Shown piece after piece: positions 42,143-50,843 of a stretch of DNA of 52,939 bases. Position 1 is the stretch's first letter. The number at the start of each line of letters is the position of its first letter. Origin of the DNA: Bacteroidales bacterium (GTDB lineage: Bacteria > Bacteroidota > Bacteroidia > Bacteroidales > Bacteroidaceae); the NCBI GenBank assembly GCA_004557035.1, contig SFFB01000037.1, positions 1 through 52,939 of the forward strand, given 5' to 3'. The notes below the pieces were generated by a model. It was not told where the DNA came from, did not search any database, and was given only the letters and a program-made list of their open reading frames with translations. A program made the position numbers and the translations under genes.

Positions 42143-44182
42143 TTATTTCACCTCGCTGCCGGGTTTCACTTCGCGGTCTACGGTGATGACGCTGAGGGAG
42201 CCGTCGAAGTTTTCGGCCGAGAGTATCATGCCTTGGCTTTCGATGCCGCGCAACTTGCGGGGCGGCAGGTTGGCGATGAAGCAGACCTGACGGCCCACGA
42301 GGTCCTCGGGGGCGTAGTGTTTGGCTATGCCCGATACGATGGTGCGGTCGTCGAGTCCGTCGGCAATGGTGAACTTCAGCAACTTGTCAGCCTTGGGCAC
42401 ACGCTCACAGGCTTTGACCGTGCCCACGCGGATGTCGAGTTTCTCAAAGTCTTCAAACTGGATGTCGGCTTTGATGTCGTTGGCGCGATAGTTGGCCTCG
42501 GCGTTGGCGGCTTCCATGTCGAGCAGCTTTTGCACTTGGGCTTCTACCACACTGTCTTCGATTTTTTCAAAAAGCAGTTCGGGTGTGCCCAGTTGGTGGC
42601 CTTCGGCCAGCAGGTCTATGCTGCCCAGTTCGTCCCACTTCACTTCGCCCACGGCGAGCATGCCGCGCAGTTTTTCTGAAGAGAACGGGAGGAAAGGCTC
42701 AAAGGCGATGGCCAGGTTGGCCACGAGCTGGAGCGACAGATTGAGGATGGTCTTGACACGCTCGGGGTCGGTCTTGATGACTTTCCAGGGCTCGCTGTCG
42801 GCCAGATATTTGTTGCCGATGCGGGCCAGGTTCATGGCCTCTTTTTGGGCGTCGCGGAAGCGGAAACCTTCAAGCAATTCTTCCACACGTGCCTTCACGT
42901 CTGTAAACTCGCCGATGATTTCGCGGTCGAAATCGGTCAGTTCTCCACGGGCCGGCACCACGCCGTCGTAGTATTTCTTGGTCAGTTGGAGTGCGCGGTT
43001 CACGAAGTTACCATAGACGGCCACCAGTTCGTTGTTGTTGCGGGCCTGGAAGTCGCGCCAGGTGAAATTGTTGTCTTTGGTCTCGGGCGCATTGGCTGTG
43101 AGCACATAGCGCAGCACGTCTTGCTTGCCCGGCAGGTCTTTGAGGTATTCGTCGAGCCAAACGGCCCAGTTGCGCGAGGTGGAAATCTTTTTGTCCTCGA
43201 GATTGAGGAACTCGTTGGCCGGCACGTTGTCAGGCAGGATGTAGCTGCCTTCGGCCTTGAGCATGGCAGGAAAGACAATGCAGTGGAAGACGATGTTGTC
43301 CTTGCCGATGAAATGCACCAGACGGGTGTCTTCGCTCTTCCACCATTTCTCCCAAGAGTCGGGCAGGAGCTCTTTGGTGTTGGAGATGTAGCCGATGGGG
43401 GCGTCAAACCACACGTAGAGCACTTTGCCGTCGGCGCCTTCCACCGGTACGGGGATACCCCAGTCGAGGTCGCGGCTGACGGCACGAGGCTGCAGGCCCA
43501 TGTCAAACCACGACTTGCATTGTCCCATCACGTTGGAGCGCCAGTCTTTGTGGTCTTGCGTAATCCACGGTTCGAGCCATTGCTGATGGCGGTCGAGCGG
43601 CAGATACCAGTGGCGGGTCTTGCGGAGCACGGGCGTAGAGCCGCTCACGGTGCTGCGCGGGTTGATGAGTTCGGTGGGAGAGAGTGCCGTGCCGCATTTT
43701 TCGCATTGGTCGCCATAGGCCCCTTCGGCGTGGCAGTGGGGACATTCGCCCGTGATATAGCGGTCGGCCAGGAAGGTCTTGGCCTCTTCGTCATAGTATT
43801 GCTCGCTCTCTTTCTCCACAAACTCGCCCTTGTCGTAGAGTGTGCGGAAGAAGTCGGAGGCCAGTTGGCGATGGGTGGGTGAAGTGGTGCGGCCGAAGAA
43901 GTCGAACGAGATGCCGAAGCCTTCAAACGACTCGCGGATGACGCGGTTGTAGCGGTCTACGACCTCCTGCGGCGTGCAGCCCTCTTTGCGGGCACGGATG
44001 GTGACGGGCACGCCGTGTTCGTCTGAGCCGCAGATGAAGAGCACCTCACGACCACGCAGACGGAGGTAGCGCACGTAGATGTCGGCAGGCACATAGACAC
44101 CGGCAAGATGGCCGATGTGCACGCCGCCGTTGGCATAGGGCAGGGCGGCAGTGACGAGTGTGCGGTTGAATGTTTGTTTCAT
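42143..44182 (-). CDS. metG: Methionyl-tRNA synthetase
   Basis: Charges initiator and elongator tRNA-Met. 679 residues. HIGH box PYANGGVHIGHLAG, zinc knuckle ECPHCHAEGAYGDQCEKCG, KMSKS replaced by KISTSRNWA, anticodon-binding helices, and a C-terminal EMAP-like tRNA-binding domain FEKLDIRVGTVKACERVPKADKLL for dimerisation. Last gene of the gltX-to-metG cluster, 32 bases after the acyltransferase gene. Confidence 0.97.
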   Translation of the reverse strand: MKQTFNRTLVTAALPYANGGVHIGHLAGVYVPADIYVRYLRLRGREVLFICGSDEHGVPVTIRARKEGCTPQEVVDRYNRVIRESFEGFGISFDFFGRTTSPTHRQLASDFFRTLYDKGEFVEKESEQYYDEEAKTFLADRYITGECPHCHAEGAYGDQCEKCGTALSPTELINPRSTVSGSTPVLRKTRHWYLPLDRHQQWLEPWITQDHKDWRSNVMGQCKSWFDMGLQPRAVSRDLDWGIPVPVEGADGKVLYVWFDAPIGYISNTKELLPDSWEKWWKSEDTRLVHFIGKDNIVFHCIVFPAMLKAEGSYILPDNVPANEFLNLEDKKISTSRNWAVWLDEYLKDLPGKQDVLRYVLTANAPETKDNNFTWRDFQARNNNELVAVYGNFVNRALQLTKKYYDGVVPARGELTDFDREIIGEFTDVKARVEELLEGFRFRDAQKEAMNLARIGNKYLADSEPWKVIKTDPERVKTILNLSLQLVANLAIAFEPFLPFSSEKLRGMLAVGEVKWDELGSIDLLAEGHQLGTPELLFEKIEDSVVEAQVQKLLDMEAANAEANYRANDIKADIQFEDFEKLDIRVGTVKACERVPKADKLLKFTIADGLDDRTIVSGIAKHYAPEDLVGRQVCFIANLPPRKLRGIESQGMILSAENFDGSLSVITVDREVKPGSEVK

Positions 44183-44214
44183 TATCGTGTGTGTTGTTTG
44201 TTTTGTTGTCAGTG

Positions 44215-45105
44215 TTAATCTTCAAGGCGTGAGCCGTCGGCAGCCCGTCGGTGTTTCCAGCGGCGGTGGCTCCAGAGCCACAGATGAGGCTGGCGGCGGA
44301 TGATTTGCTCCAGCTCGCGCATGTATTGCTCGGTGAGCGTATAGTCGGGGAAGTCTTTGGGCTCGTCGGTCATACGGCGCAAGACGAGGTGGTAGTAGCC
44401 ACGGCGTACGCGGCGTATGTCGGCAAAAAAGATGGCGGCGTCCACCTTTTTGGCGATGCGCTCAGTGCCGGTGAACACAGGCGTGTCTTGATGCAGGAAG
44501 TCCACCCAGTCGTGTATGCTGTTCCAGCCGGGCGCCTGGTCTGAGATGAAGCCGATGCAAGTCTTTTTGCCGTCGCGGCGCAGCTGGAGGATGTGGCGCA
44601 GGGCCTCATATTTTGAGATGTTTTCAGAGCCGAAGCGTGAGCGCATCTCAAGGAACAGCCGGTCGAAGACCTTGTTTTTCAGCGGTCGGTAGAGTTGGCC
44701 ACCGTGTGAGTCTTCTTTTTTATACCAAAGCGGGATGGACGACACCCACTCCCAGTTGCAATAGTGGCCGAGGAAGATAAAGACAAAAGGTTTCGTTTCG
44801 AGCGAGCGCTCCATTTCGTCCACGCCCTCAATGACCATGCGGCGCATCATCTCTTGGCGCGACATGGACAGCAGTTTGAGCGTCTCGACCACGTAGTCGC
44901 AAAACCAGCGATAGAAGCGGCGGCGTATTTGGCGGCGTTCGCGGGGTGTGAGTTCCGGGAAGGCATTGTTGAGGTTCTCAGTCACCACCTTGCGCCGATA
45001 GCGCGTCACATAATAAAGCAGGGGAAAGCACAAGTCCGACAAGACATAGAGCACGCCCAAAGGCAGACGGGAGATGAGGCGGAGCAGTGGCAGGAGCATT
45101 TTCAT
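44215..45105 (-). CDS. Lipid A biosynthesis acyltransferase (LpxL/HtrB family)
   Basis: Adds secondary acyl chains to Kdo-lipid A at the inner membrane. 296 residues, N-terminal hydrophobic anchor (LGVLYVLSDLCFPLLYYV), catalytic HxxxxE in FLGHYCNWEW (about residue 119), and GFISDQAPGWNS with later FTGTERIAKK. Same strand as waaA, which makes its substrate, five genes upstream. Confidence 0.93.
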   Translation of the reverse strand: MKMLLPLLRLISRLPLGVLYVLSDLCFPLLYYVTRYRRKVVTENLNNAFPELTPRERRQIRRRFYRWFCDYVVETLKLLSMSRQEMMRRMVIEGVDEMERSLETKPFVFIFLGHYCNWEWVSSIPLWYKKEDSHGGQLYRPLKNKVFDRLFLEMRSRFGSENISKYEALRHILQLRRDGKKTCIGFISDQAPGWNSIHDWVDFLHQDTPVFTGTERIAKKVDAAIFFADIRRVRRGYYHLVLRRMTDEPKDFPDYTLTEQYMRELEQIIRRQPHLWLWSHRRWKHRRAADGSRLED

Positions 45106-45156
45106 AGCGGGCGGGGTGCTGGAAGAGAGGGAGGTTCAGACCATATCGGGATTGGC

Positions 45157-45966
45157 TTATTTGAGTTTGGCCGTCTGGGGATTGCGCAAGCCGCGGGCAC
45201 CCACGAGGAAGGCTTTGGCCGTACCGAAGTTGAGGTTGAGGTCAAGGCGTACGGGGATGTGGTTTTTGTCGTCGGTCACGTAAAAGCGCACCACTTCCTT
45301 CTCTTTGCCTTTTTCATTTTCCACGAAAGCAAACACGAGGCAACGGTAGGCCGTGTTGGACTTCTCCATTTTGAACTTCTTCTTGCCTTTGTAGACGATA
45401 TATTGCCAGTCGCAGTTGTGTCCGTCGGCCATCATGAACTTGATGCGATGCCCCACCTTGTAGTCGGTGGCATCGAACGAGCGTGCACGCAGGAGCATAC
45501 TGATCATGTCGTAGATGCAGTATTTCGACGAATGTTTTTTGTAGATGGGCTTATCGTTGTTTTTCTGGTGGCGCATGTCGACGTGGCACTGCCCATCGTC
45601 ATATTTATACCACACCTGGTCTTTGCGGTAGGTCTTGCCCTCTAAAGCCGCTTTGATATAATAGCGCGGCACGAGGTCGAGGTCGCAATAAGACGTGAGA
45701 GTGTCGCGCATGACGAAATATTTGTCGGCCTGTTTCGACCCACGGGTGATGAGGTAGGTTTTCAGGGCCGGCTTGCCCTGGTAAATGGTCTGAGTCGTGT
45801 TCATATAAGCCGTACCGGCCTTGACCCAGACAAATTTCCAGTTGAAATAGAGGTCGTACATCAGTGTCTCGCCGCTCTGGAAGGCGGTGTTGCGCGACGA
45901 GCATTGTGCCCAGGCAGCAGTGGTCGTGAGCACGATGGCAGCGATGAGGGTGATGAGTTTTTTCAT
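45157..45966 (-). CDS. DUF3108 periplasmic protein
   Basis: 269 residues with signal peptide MKKLITLIAAIVLTTTAAWA then mature start QCSSRNTAFQSGE. DUF3108 features are FQSGETLMYDLYFNWKFVWVKAGTAY and, near the end, VVRFYVTDDKNHIPVRLDLNLNFGTAKA. Beta-barrel or lipocalin-like predicted fold, cell-envelope role not established. Within a lipid A/LPS cluster, which suggests an envelope function. Confidence 0.88.
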   Translation of the reverse strand: MKKLITLIAAIVLTTTAAWAQCSSRNTAFQSGETLMYDLYFNWKFVWVKAGTAYMNTTQTIYQGKPALKTYLITRGSKQADKYFVMRDTLTSYCDLDLVPRYYIKAALEGKTYRKDQVWYKYDDGQCHVDMRHQKNNDKPIYKKHSSKYCIYDMISMLLRARSFDATDYKVGHRIKFMMADGHNCDWQYIVYKGKKKFKMEKSNTAYRCLVFAFVENEKGKEKEVVRFYVTDDKNHIPVRLDLNLNFGTAKAFLVGARGLRNPQTAKLK

Positions 45967-46001
45967 GACAGATAGTCTTTTAGGTGGTGTGTCGCTGCGA
46001 C

Positions 46002-47945
46002 TTATTTGTTGCGCAGGCGTTCGGCGTTGCGGTTTTTGACGGTTTTCTCCTTGTCGGCCTTTTGTTTGGTGATGGCCTCAGGCTTCTGCTTGTATAGAGG
46101 CCTTTCGTCGGGCCGCCAGGTCTGTTCGATGTCCCAGTTGGCCCTCACCTCCAATTCGTGGGGGAAATAAAAGACCTCTTCAGGTTCCAGTTGCTTGGCA
46201 TAGTCGCCCGTGTCCCAGCGTCCGTTGCGGTTGTGGTCGTAGAAGAGCCGCATATAATATTTCCCCGGCTTGATGTAGTAGAAGTCGGCCCGTCCGTTAG
46301 TGGCGTTGACCTGCCGCTCCACTTTCGTGTCAGACGTGAGCAGTTGCACCGTCGCCGTCGAGTCTGCCCCGGGCAGGTGGACGAAGAGACTGCCAAACTG
46401 GTCTTCCTTGCCGTAAGAGAGGTCGAAGGTCACTTTGTTGTTGACCAGTCCGTAGAGGCCGGTGATGGCGGCCGAGTCGATGGTGATCTCATATTTCTGT
46501 CCGTAGCGCCATTCGCCCAATATCTGGAAGCCCATCGTCGGACTGCCTTTGGGCAGATGGTGGTTCACCACGAGCGCCATCGGGGCGTCTATCATCAGTG
46601 AGTCTTGCCTGAGTCGCAGATGGATGGCCGCCGTGTCGAGCCGCGTAATCGGTTCGTCGAAGGTCACCGAAGGGTTGTAGAGCAGGGGCATACCGCTGCC
46701 TCCGAGCGTGTTGACGCGCAAAAACTGTTGTGGCGGCGTCTCTTGTGAGTAGTCGCCGCGTTTGTGGCGTTTCTCCAGTTGTTTTTGCCATTTCTCGTCG
46801 GCTTCGGCCTTTTGCTTGAGCCGTCGGGCCATCGTGTGGCGTGGTACAATCTCGAGCGTGTCGCTTTGCAAGACGTTGCAGGCGAGCGAGTCGTCGTAGG
46901 CCTCATAGGTGTAGACCATCTTCAGACTGTCCACCTGCGGCAGGTCGACGGTGCGCAGCCAGTAGGTGATGGTGTCGTTGGTGGCATTGGCCTGTTCGAG
47001 CAACAGTTCTTCGGCGTTGAAGTTGAGTCCGGTGACTTTCGGGCGCTCGGTCGAGGCTGCCGTGAAATACATTCTGAACCATTCCGGCTCGTCGCGCTGC
47101 GATTTGAGGAAACGGCGGTCGGTCCTCACGGGACTGAAGGCGCGCAAGACGAGGTCGTCGGGCTTGTAGTGGGTGAAGTGCACGATGCTGATGCTGTCGT
47201 AATGGATGCTGTCGTGCCAGGCCGTGTCTTGTCGCACGTCGGGGAAACACGTAGGCGTGATGTCTTGTCGCAGGGCCGCCATCATTTCGCCGGGCGACAT
47301 TTTGAAGTCGCCGTCGATGTCTTTGAGTGCATAGATGCGGTAGGTGCCCGGGGCAATGCCTTTGATGCAGAAATGGCCGCGGCTGTCGGTGCGAGCCACG
47401 CGTTCGAAGGGCAGAGCCGTGAAGGCCGAGTCGTTGAGGTTGCTGTGCAGGCCCACGAGCAGGCCTTTTTGCGGTTCGAGGTTTTCGGCCGCCAACACAT
47501 AGCCGGCAATCTCCATCGTGTCAATGGCGCTGCCGGTAGAGAAGTAATAGGTGAAATTGCCCAACGGGTTGCCCTCGTTGCTGTCTTCGATGGCGTCTGA
47601 GAAGTCTATGGTGTAGGTGGTGTTGGGCTTGAGCGTGTCGGTCAGTGTGACGTTGATGCGGCGGCCCGAGACTTTGATTTCCGGCACCTCCATCTGTGGC
47701 GGCGACACGGTGACTTTCTCGCTTGGGTTTTCCACCTTGATGAGTTCGTCAAAGAGCAGGCTCACCTTTTTCGTCTTGATGTTCACGCTGCCAATGGCCG
47801 GCGACATGCTCACGATGCGCGGCGGCGTTTCGTCGTAGGGACCGCCGTCGGGGCCGCTGCCGGGATTGGCACAGGCCCACAGCGTCACCGCCGTGAGGGT
47901 GGTGAACACGAGGTGGAGGAGTTTTCGGAGAGAAGCGTGAGGCAT
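46002..47945 (-). CDS. Lipoprotein with N-terminal Ig-like (Big_5) domain
   Basis: 647 residues. Lipoprotein signal with lipobox VTLWAC (Cys25). Residues ~40-140 form the SbsA-type Ig-like domain (PPRIVSMSPAIGSVNIKTKKVSLLFDELIKV in pieces, ending FTYYFSTGS). A carboxypeptidase-regulatory-like segment follows (RVARTDSRGHFCIKGIAPGTYRIYALKDIDGD), and a basic, Lys-rich C-terminus (KQKADKEKTVKNRNAER). Conserved across Bacteroidales in this spot near the GH3 gene; function unknown. Confidence 0.88.
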   Translation of the reverse strand: MPHASLRKLLHLVFTTLTAVTLWACANPGSGPDGGPYDETPPRIVSMSPAIGSVNIKTKKVSLLFDELIKVENPSEKVTVSPPQMEVPEIKVSGRRINVTLTDTLKPNTTYTIDFSDAIEDSNEGNPLGNFTYYFSTGSAIDTMEIAGYVLAAENLEPQKGLLVGLHSNLNDSAFTALPFERVARTDSRGHFCIKGIAPGTYRIYALKDIDGDFKMSPGEMMAALRQDITPTCFPDVRQDTAWHDSIHYDSISIVHFTHYKPDDLVLRAFSPVRTDRRFLKSQRDEPEWFRMYFTAASTERPKVTGLNFNAEELLLEQANATNDTITYWLRTVDLPQVDSLKMVYTYEAYDDSLACNVLQSDTLEIVPRHTMARRLKQKAEADEKWQKQLEKRHKRGDYSQETPPQQFLRVNTLGGSGMPLLYNPSVTFDEPITRLDTAAIHLRLRQDSLMIDAPMALVVNHHLPKGSPTMGFQILGEWRYGQKYEITIDSAAITGLYGLVNNKVTFDLSYGKEDQFGSLFVHLPGADSTATVQLLTSDTKVERQVNATNGRADFYYIKPGKYYMRLFYDHNRNGRWDTGDYAKQLEPEEVFYFPHELEVRANWDIEQTWRPDERPLYKQKPEAITKQKADKEKTVKNRNAERLRNK

Positions 47946-48002
47946 AATATATATAAGGAGTGGCCGGCGGCCTGAAGGGTGATGGGTTGAGGCGTCGAAG
48001 CC

Positions 48003-49508
48003 TTAAATCATGGCCAGGATTTGCTCGATGATGTCGCGGTTGTTGGCCAGTCGGGGCACTTTATGCTGTCCGCCCAGTTTGCCTTTGCTCTTGAGCCAGT
48101 CGTTGAAGAGTCCCGGGCGGGCTTGGACGATTTCGAGGCGTTGCAGGGTGAGGTCTTTATAGCGTTTGGCCTCATAGTCGGAGTTGATTGCCTGCAAGGC
48201 GCGGTCGAGGATGTCTGCAAACTGTTCCAGGTCGGCCGGGGCCTTGTCAAACTCCACAATCCATTGGTGGCGGCACTGTCCGTTTTCGTTCATAAACACC
48301 GGCGCAGCCGTGTATTCCGACACCACGGCTCCCGTCTCGGCACAAGCCTTGGCCAGTCCCTTTTCGGCATTGTCCACAATCAGTTCCTCGCCAAAGGCGT
48401 TGATAAAGCTCTTCGTGCGCCCGGAGATGATGAACTTGTAGGGCTTGACCGAAGTGAATTTCACAGTGTCGCCAATCTGATAGCGCCACAGGCCGCACGA
48501 GGTGGAAATGACGATGGCGTAATTCTTGCCGGCCTCGACTTCCCAAAGCGGTATGACCGTGGGGTTGTCTTTGCCCACCTCTTCGAGCGGAATGAACTCG
48601 TAAAACACGCCATAGTCCAGCATGAGCAGCATGGCCGTGTCGTCTGGATTGTCTTGCAGGCCAAAGAAGCCTTCAGAGGCGTTGTAGGTCTCCATATAGT
48701 GCATCTTGGGCGAGCGGATGAGGCGGCGGTATTGTTCGCGATAGGGCGTGAAGGCCACACCGCCGTGGAAAAACACTTCCAGGTTGGGCCACACCTCGTC
48801 GAGATAGTCCTTGCCCGAGAGTTCCAGCACGCGGTTGATGACGGCCATCATCCACGAGGGCACACCCGAGAGGTTGGTCACGTTCTTCTTGATGGCGATT
48901 TCTGCGATGCGGTCGCGTTTTTCTTCAAAATCAGAGAGCAGGGCCACCTTCTTGGGCGGTATTCTCACGCAGTTGACCATCGGGTTGATGTTTTCGATGA
49001 GAATGGCGCTCAAGTCGCCCACAAGCGAGTGGGGCAGGTTGTAGTTGGGCGCGTGGCTGCCGCCAAGGATGAGGGCCCGTCCGTCGAAGAGCCGGCTCTC
49101 GGGCACGTTGTGCAGATAGAGGCTCACGGCGTCGCGTCCGCCGGCATAGTGGGTATCTTTCAAGCCGTCGGCGCTCACGGGGATGAACTTGCTCTTGTCG
49201 TTGGTCGTGCCCGACGACTTGGCATACCATTTCACTCTGCCCGGCCAGAGCACGTCGCGTTCGCCGCGGCGCATCCGGTCGATGTGTCCTTTCAGTTCTT
49301 CGTAGGTGTTGACAGGCACCTGTGCGGCAAAGTCTTTATAGTCTTTGCAGTCGGCGTAGCCGTATTGCCGTCCCCACTCGGTGTTTTTGGCTTTGCACAA
49401 CAGGTGGGCCAGCACTTGACGCTGTATCTCTTCGGCCTCGGTGTCGAAGCGGCGGATGGCACCGGCGCGCGACTTGAAGAACGGTTTGATGATGGAGGTC
49501 AGGCTCAT
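48003..49508 (-). CDS. GH3-family acyl-adenylase-like protein
   Basis: 501 residues, of the GH3 'auxin-responsive' superfamily, which in plants joins acids to amino acids through an acyl adenylate. ATP site WYAKSSGTTNDKSKFIPVS, ALILGGSHAPNYN, the second ATP motif YNASEGFFGLQ and LWRYQIGDTVKF, and RTKSFINAFGEELI are intact. Bacterial substrate unknown. Located between waaA and the Ig lipoprotein with a 57-base gap. Confidence 0.93.
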   Translation of the reverse strand: MSLTSIIKPFFKSRAGAIRRFDTEAEEIQRQVLAHLLCKAKNTEWGRQYGYADCKDYKDFAAQVPVNTYEELKGHIDRMRRGERDVLWPGRVKWYAKSSGTTNDKSKFIPVSADGLKDTHYAGGRDAVSLYLHNVPESRLFDGRALILGGSHAPNYNLPHSLVGDLSAILIENINPMVNCVRIPPKKVALLSDFEEKRDRIAEIAIKKNVTNLSGVPSWMMAVINRVLELSGKDYLDEVWPNLEVFFHGGVAFTPYREQYRRLIRSPKMHYMETYNASEGFFGLQDNPDDTAMLLMLDYGVFYEFIPLEEVGKDNPTVIPLWEVEAGKNYAIVISTSCGLWRYQIGDTVKFTSVKPYKFIISGRTKSFINAFGEELIVDNAEKGLAKACAETGAVVSEYTAAPVFMNENGQCRHQWIVEFDKAPADLEQFADILDRALQAINSDYEAKRYKDLTLQRLEIVQARPGLFNDWLKSKGKLGGQHKVPRLANNRDIIEQILAMI

Positions 49509-49582
49509 GGTTTTCTATAAAGCATAACGAGACGCGGCTCGGTCGGGGGCCTCGTCTCTTGTTGGTTTTTCTTGGGAATAGG

Positions 49583-50809
49583 TCAGGCCGTTGCGCCGGG
49601 CTTGGTGGCTTGCCACACGGCGTCGGCGGCGCCGGCATTGTTGCTGATGTATTGTCCGGCGGCGCGTCCGGCGGCATAGAGGGCCTGTTTGTCGTCGAGC
49701 AGGTGGGTAAGGGTCTGGTTGAAATCTTCCTCACCGTGTATTTCCAGACAGCCGCCGCAGTCGATGAGGTCGCGGGCCTCTCTGAACTTCTGGTTGTTGG
49801 GGCCAATCATCACCGGCACGCCGTAGACGGCAGCTTCGGGCACATTGTGGATGCCCACGCCAAATCCGCCACCCACATAGGCCACGGCCGCATAGCGGTA
49901 GATGCTTGAGAGCAGACCGTAGCAGTCGATGATGAGGCAGTCGGCCTCGGCCACCGACTTGGTCGTGGCCACACTGTAGCGCAGTGAGGGGCGTTCGAGT
50001 TTGCGCTCAATCTCGGCCAGATGTTCCTCGCTCACCACGTGGGGCGCCAGCACGAGTTTCAGTCCCGGCCGGGCGTTGAAGTAGGGGATGATGAGGTCTT
50101 CGTCGGGCCCCCAGCTGCTTCCGGCCACCAGCACCGGCCACAGACCGGCAAAGCGCTCCACGAGCGGCAGGGGCTTGGCGGCCTCGCGGATGTCGAGCAC
50201 GCGGTCGAAGCGTGTGTCGCCCGTCACTGTCACGGCCTTGATGCCCAGTCGGCCGAGCAGTTCACGCGAGTGTTCGTTTTGCACGAAAAAGTGCGTCACG
50301 TGGCGCAGGCAGCGGGCATAGCCCCGGCCATAGGGGCGGAAGAAGATTTGGTTTTCTCTGAAGATGCTCGAAACGCTGTAGACTGGGATGCCGCGGCGAT
50401 GGAGCGTGTTGATATAGTTGCGCCAAAATTCATATTTGATGAAATAGGCGGCTTTGGGCCGTGCCAAGCGAATAAATTTGCGGGCGTTGGCCGGCGTGTC
50501 GAAGGGCAGATAACACACCGTGTCGGCGCCGTCGTAGTTTTTTCTCACCTCATAGCCCGAGGGCGAGAAGAAGGTGAGCAGGATGCGCGCCTCGGGGTGG
50601 GCCTTGCGCAAGCGTTCGATGAGTGGCCGGCCTTGTTCAAACTCGCCGAGCGAGGCGGCGTGAAACCAGTAACATTCGCGCTCGTCGTTCACACTGCGCA
50701 AGATGCGCCATGTGTTGCGGTGACCGCGCATGAGCAGTTTGGCTTTTTTGTTGAAAAGCGACGCTATGTTGGCGGCCAGCATATAGAGGTATATCGCGAG
50801 AGAATACAT
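49583..50809 (-). CDS. waaA: 3-deoxy-D-manno-octulosonic acid transferase
   Basis: Adds Kdo from CMP-Kdo to lipid IVA. 408 residues; N-terminal membrane-associated helix, then WFHAASLGEFEQGRPLIERLR (catalytic Glu), FFSPSGYE, PKAAYFIKYEFWRNYI, TGDTRFDRV, and VAYVGGGFGVGIHNVPEAAVYGVPVMIGP in the nucleotide-binding half. 34 bases after gltX. Confidence 0.96.
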   Translation of the reverse strand: MYSLAIYLYMLAANIASLFNKKAKLLMRGHRNTWRILRSVNDERECYWFHAASLGEFEQGRPLIERLRKAHPEARILLTFFSPSGYEVRKNYDGADTVCYLPFDTPANARKFIRLARPKAAYFIKYEFWRNYINTLHRRGIPVYSVSSIFRENQIFFRPYGRGYARCLRHVTHFFVQNEHSRELLGRLGIKAVTVTGDTRFDRVLDIREAAKPLPLVERFAGLWPVLVAGSSWGPDEDLIIPYFNARPGLKLVLAPHVVSEEHLAEIERKLERPSLRYSVATTKSVAEADCLIIDCYGLLSSIYRYAAVAYVGGGFGVGIHNVPEAAVYGVPVMIGPNNQKFREARDLIDCGGCLEIHGEEDFNQTLTHLLDDKQALYAAGRAAGQYISNNAGAADAVWQATKPGATA

Positions 50810-50843
50810 AGTCCGTGGCGGTTAAGGGTGGACTGTGGTGAGG

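Noticed and set aside
48021..49520. 499-codon open frame opposite the GH3 gene
   Set aside because: Shadow frame; GH3 motifs on the minus strand are complete, and this frame is Val/His/Ala-rich without domains.
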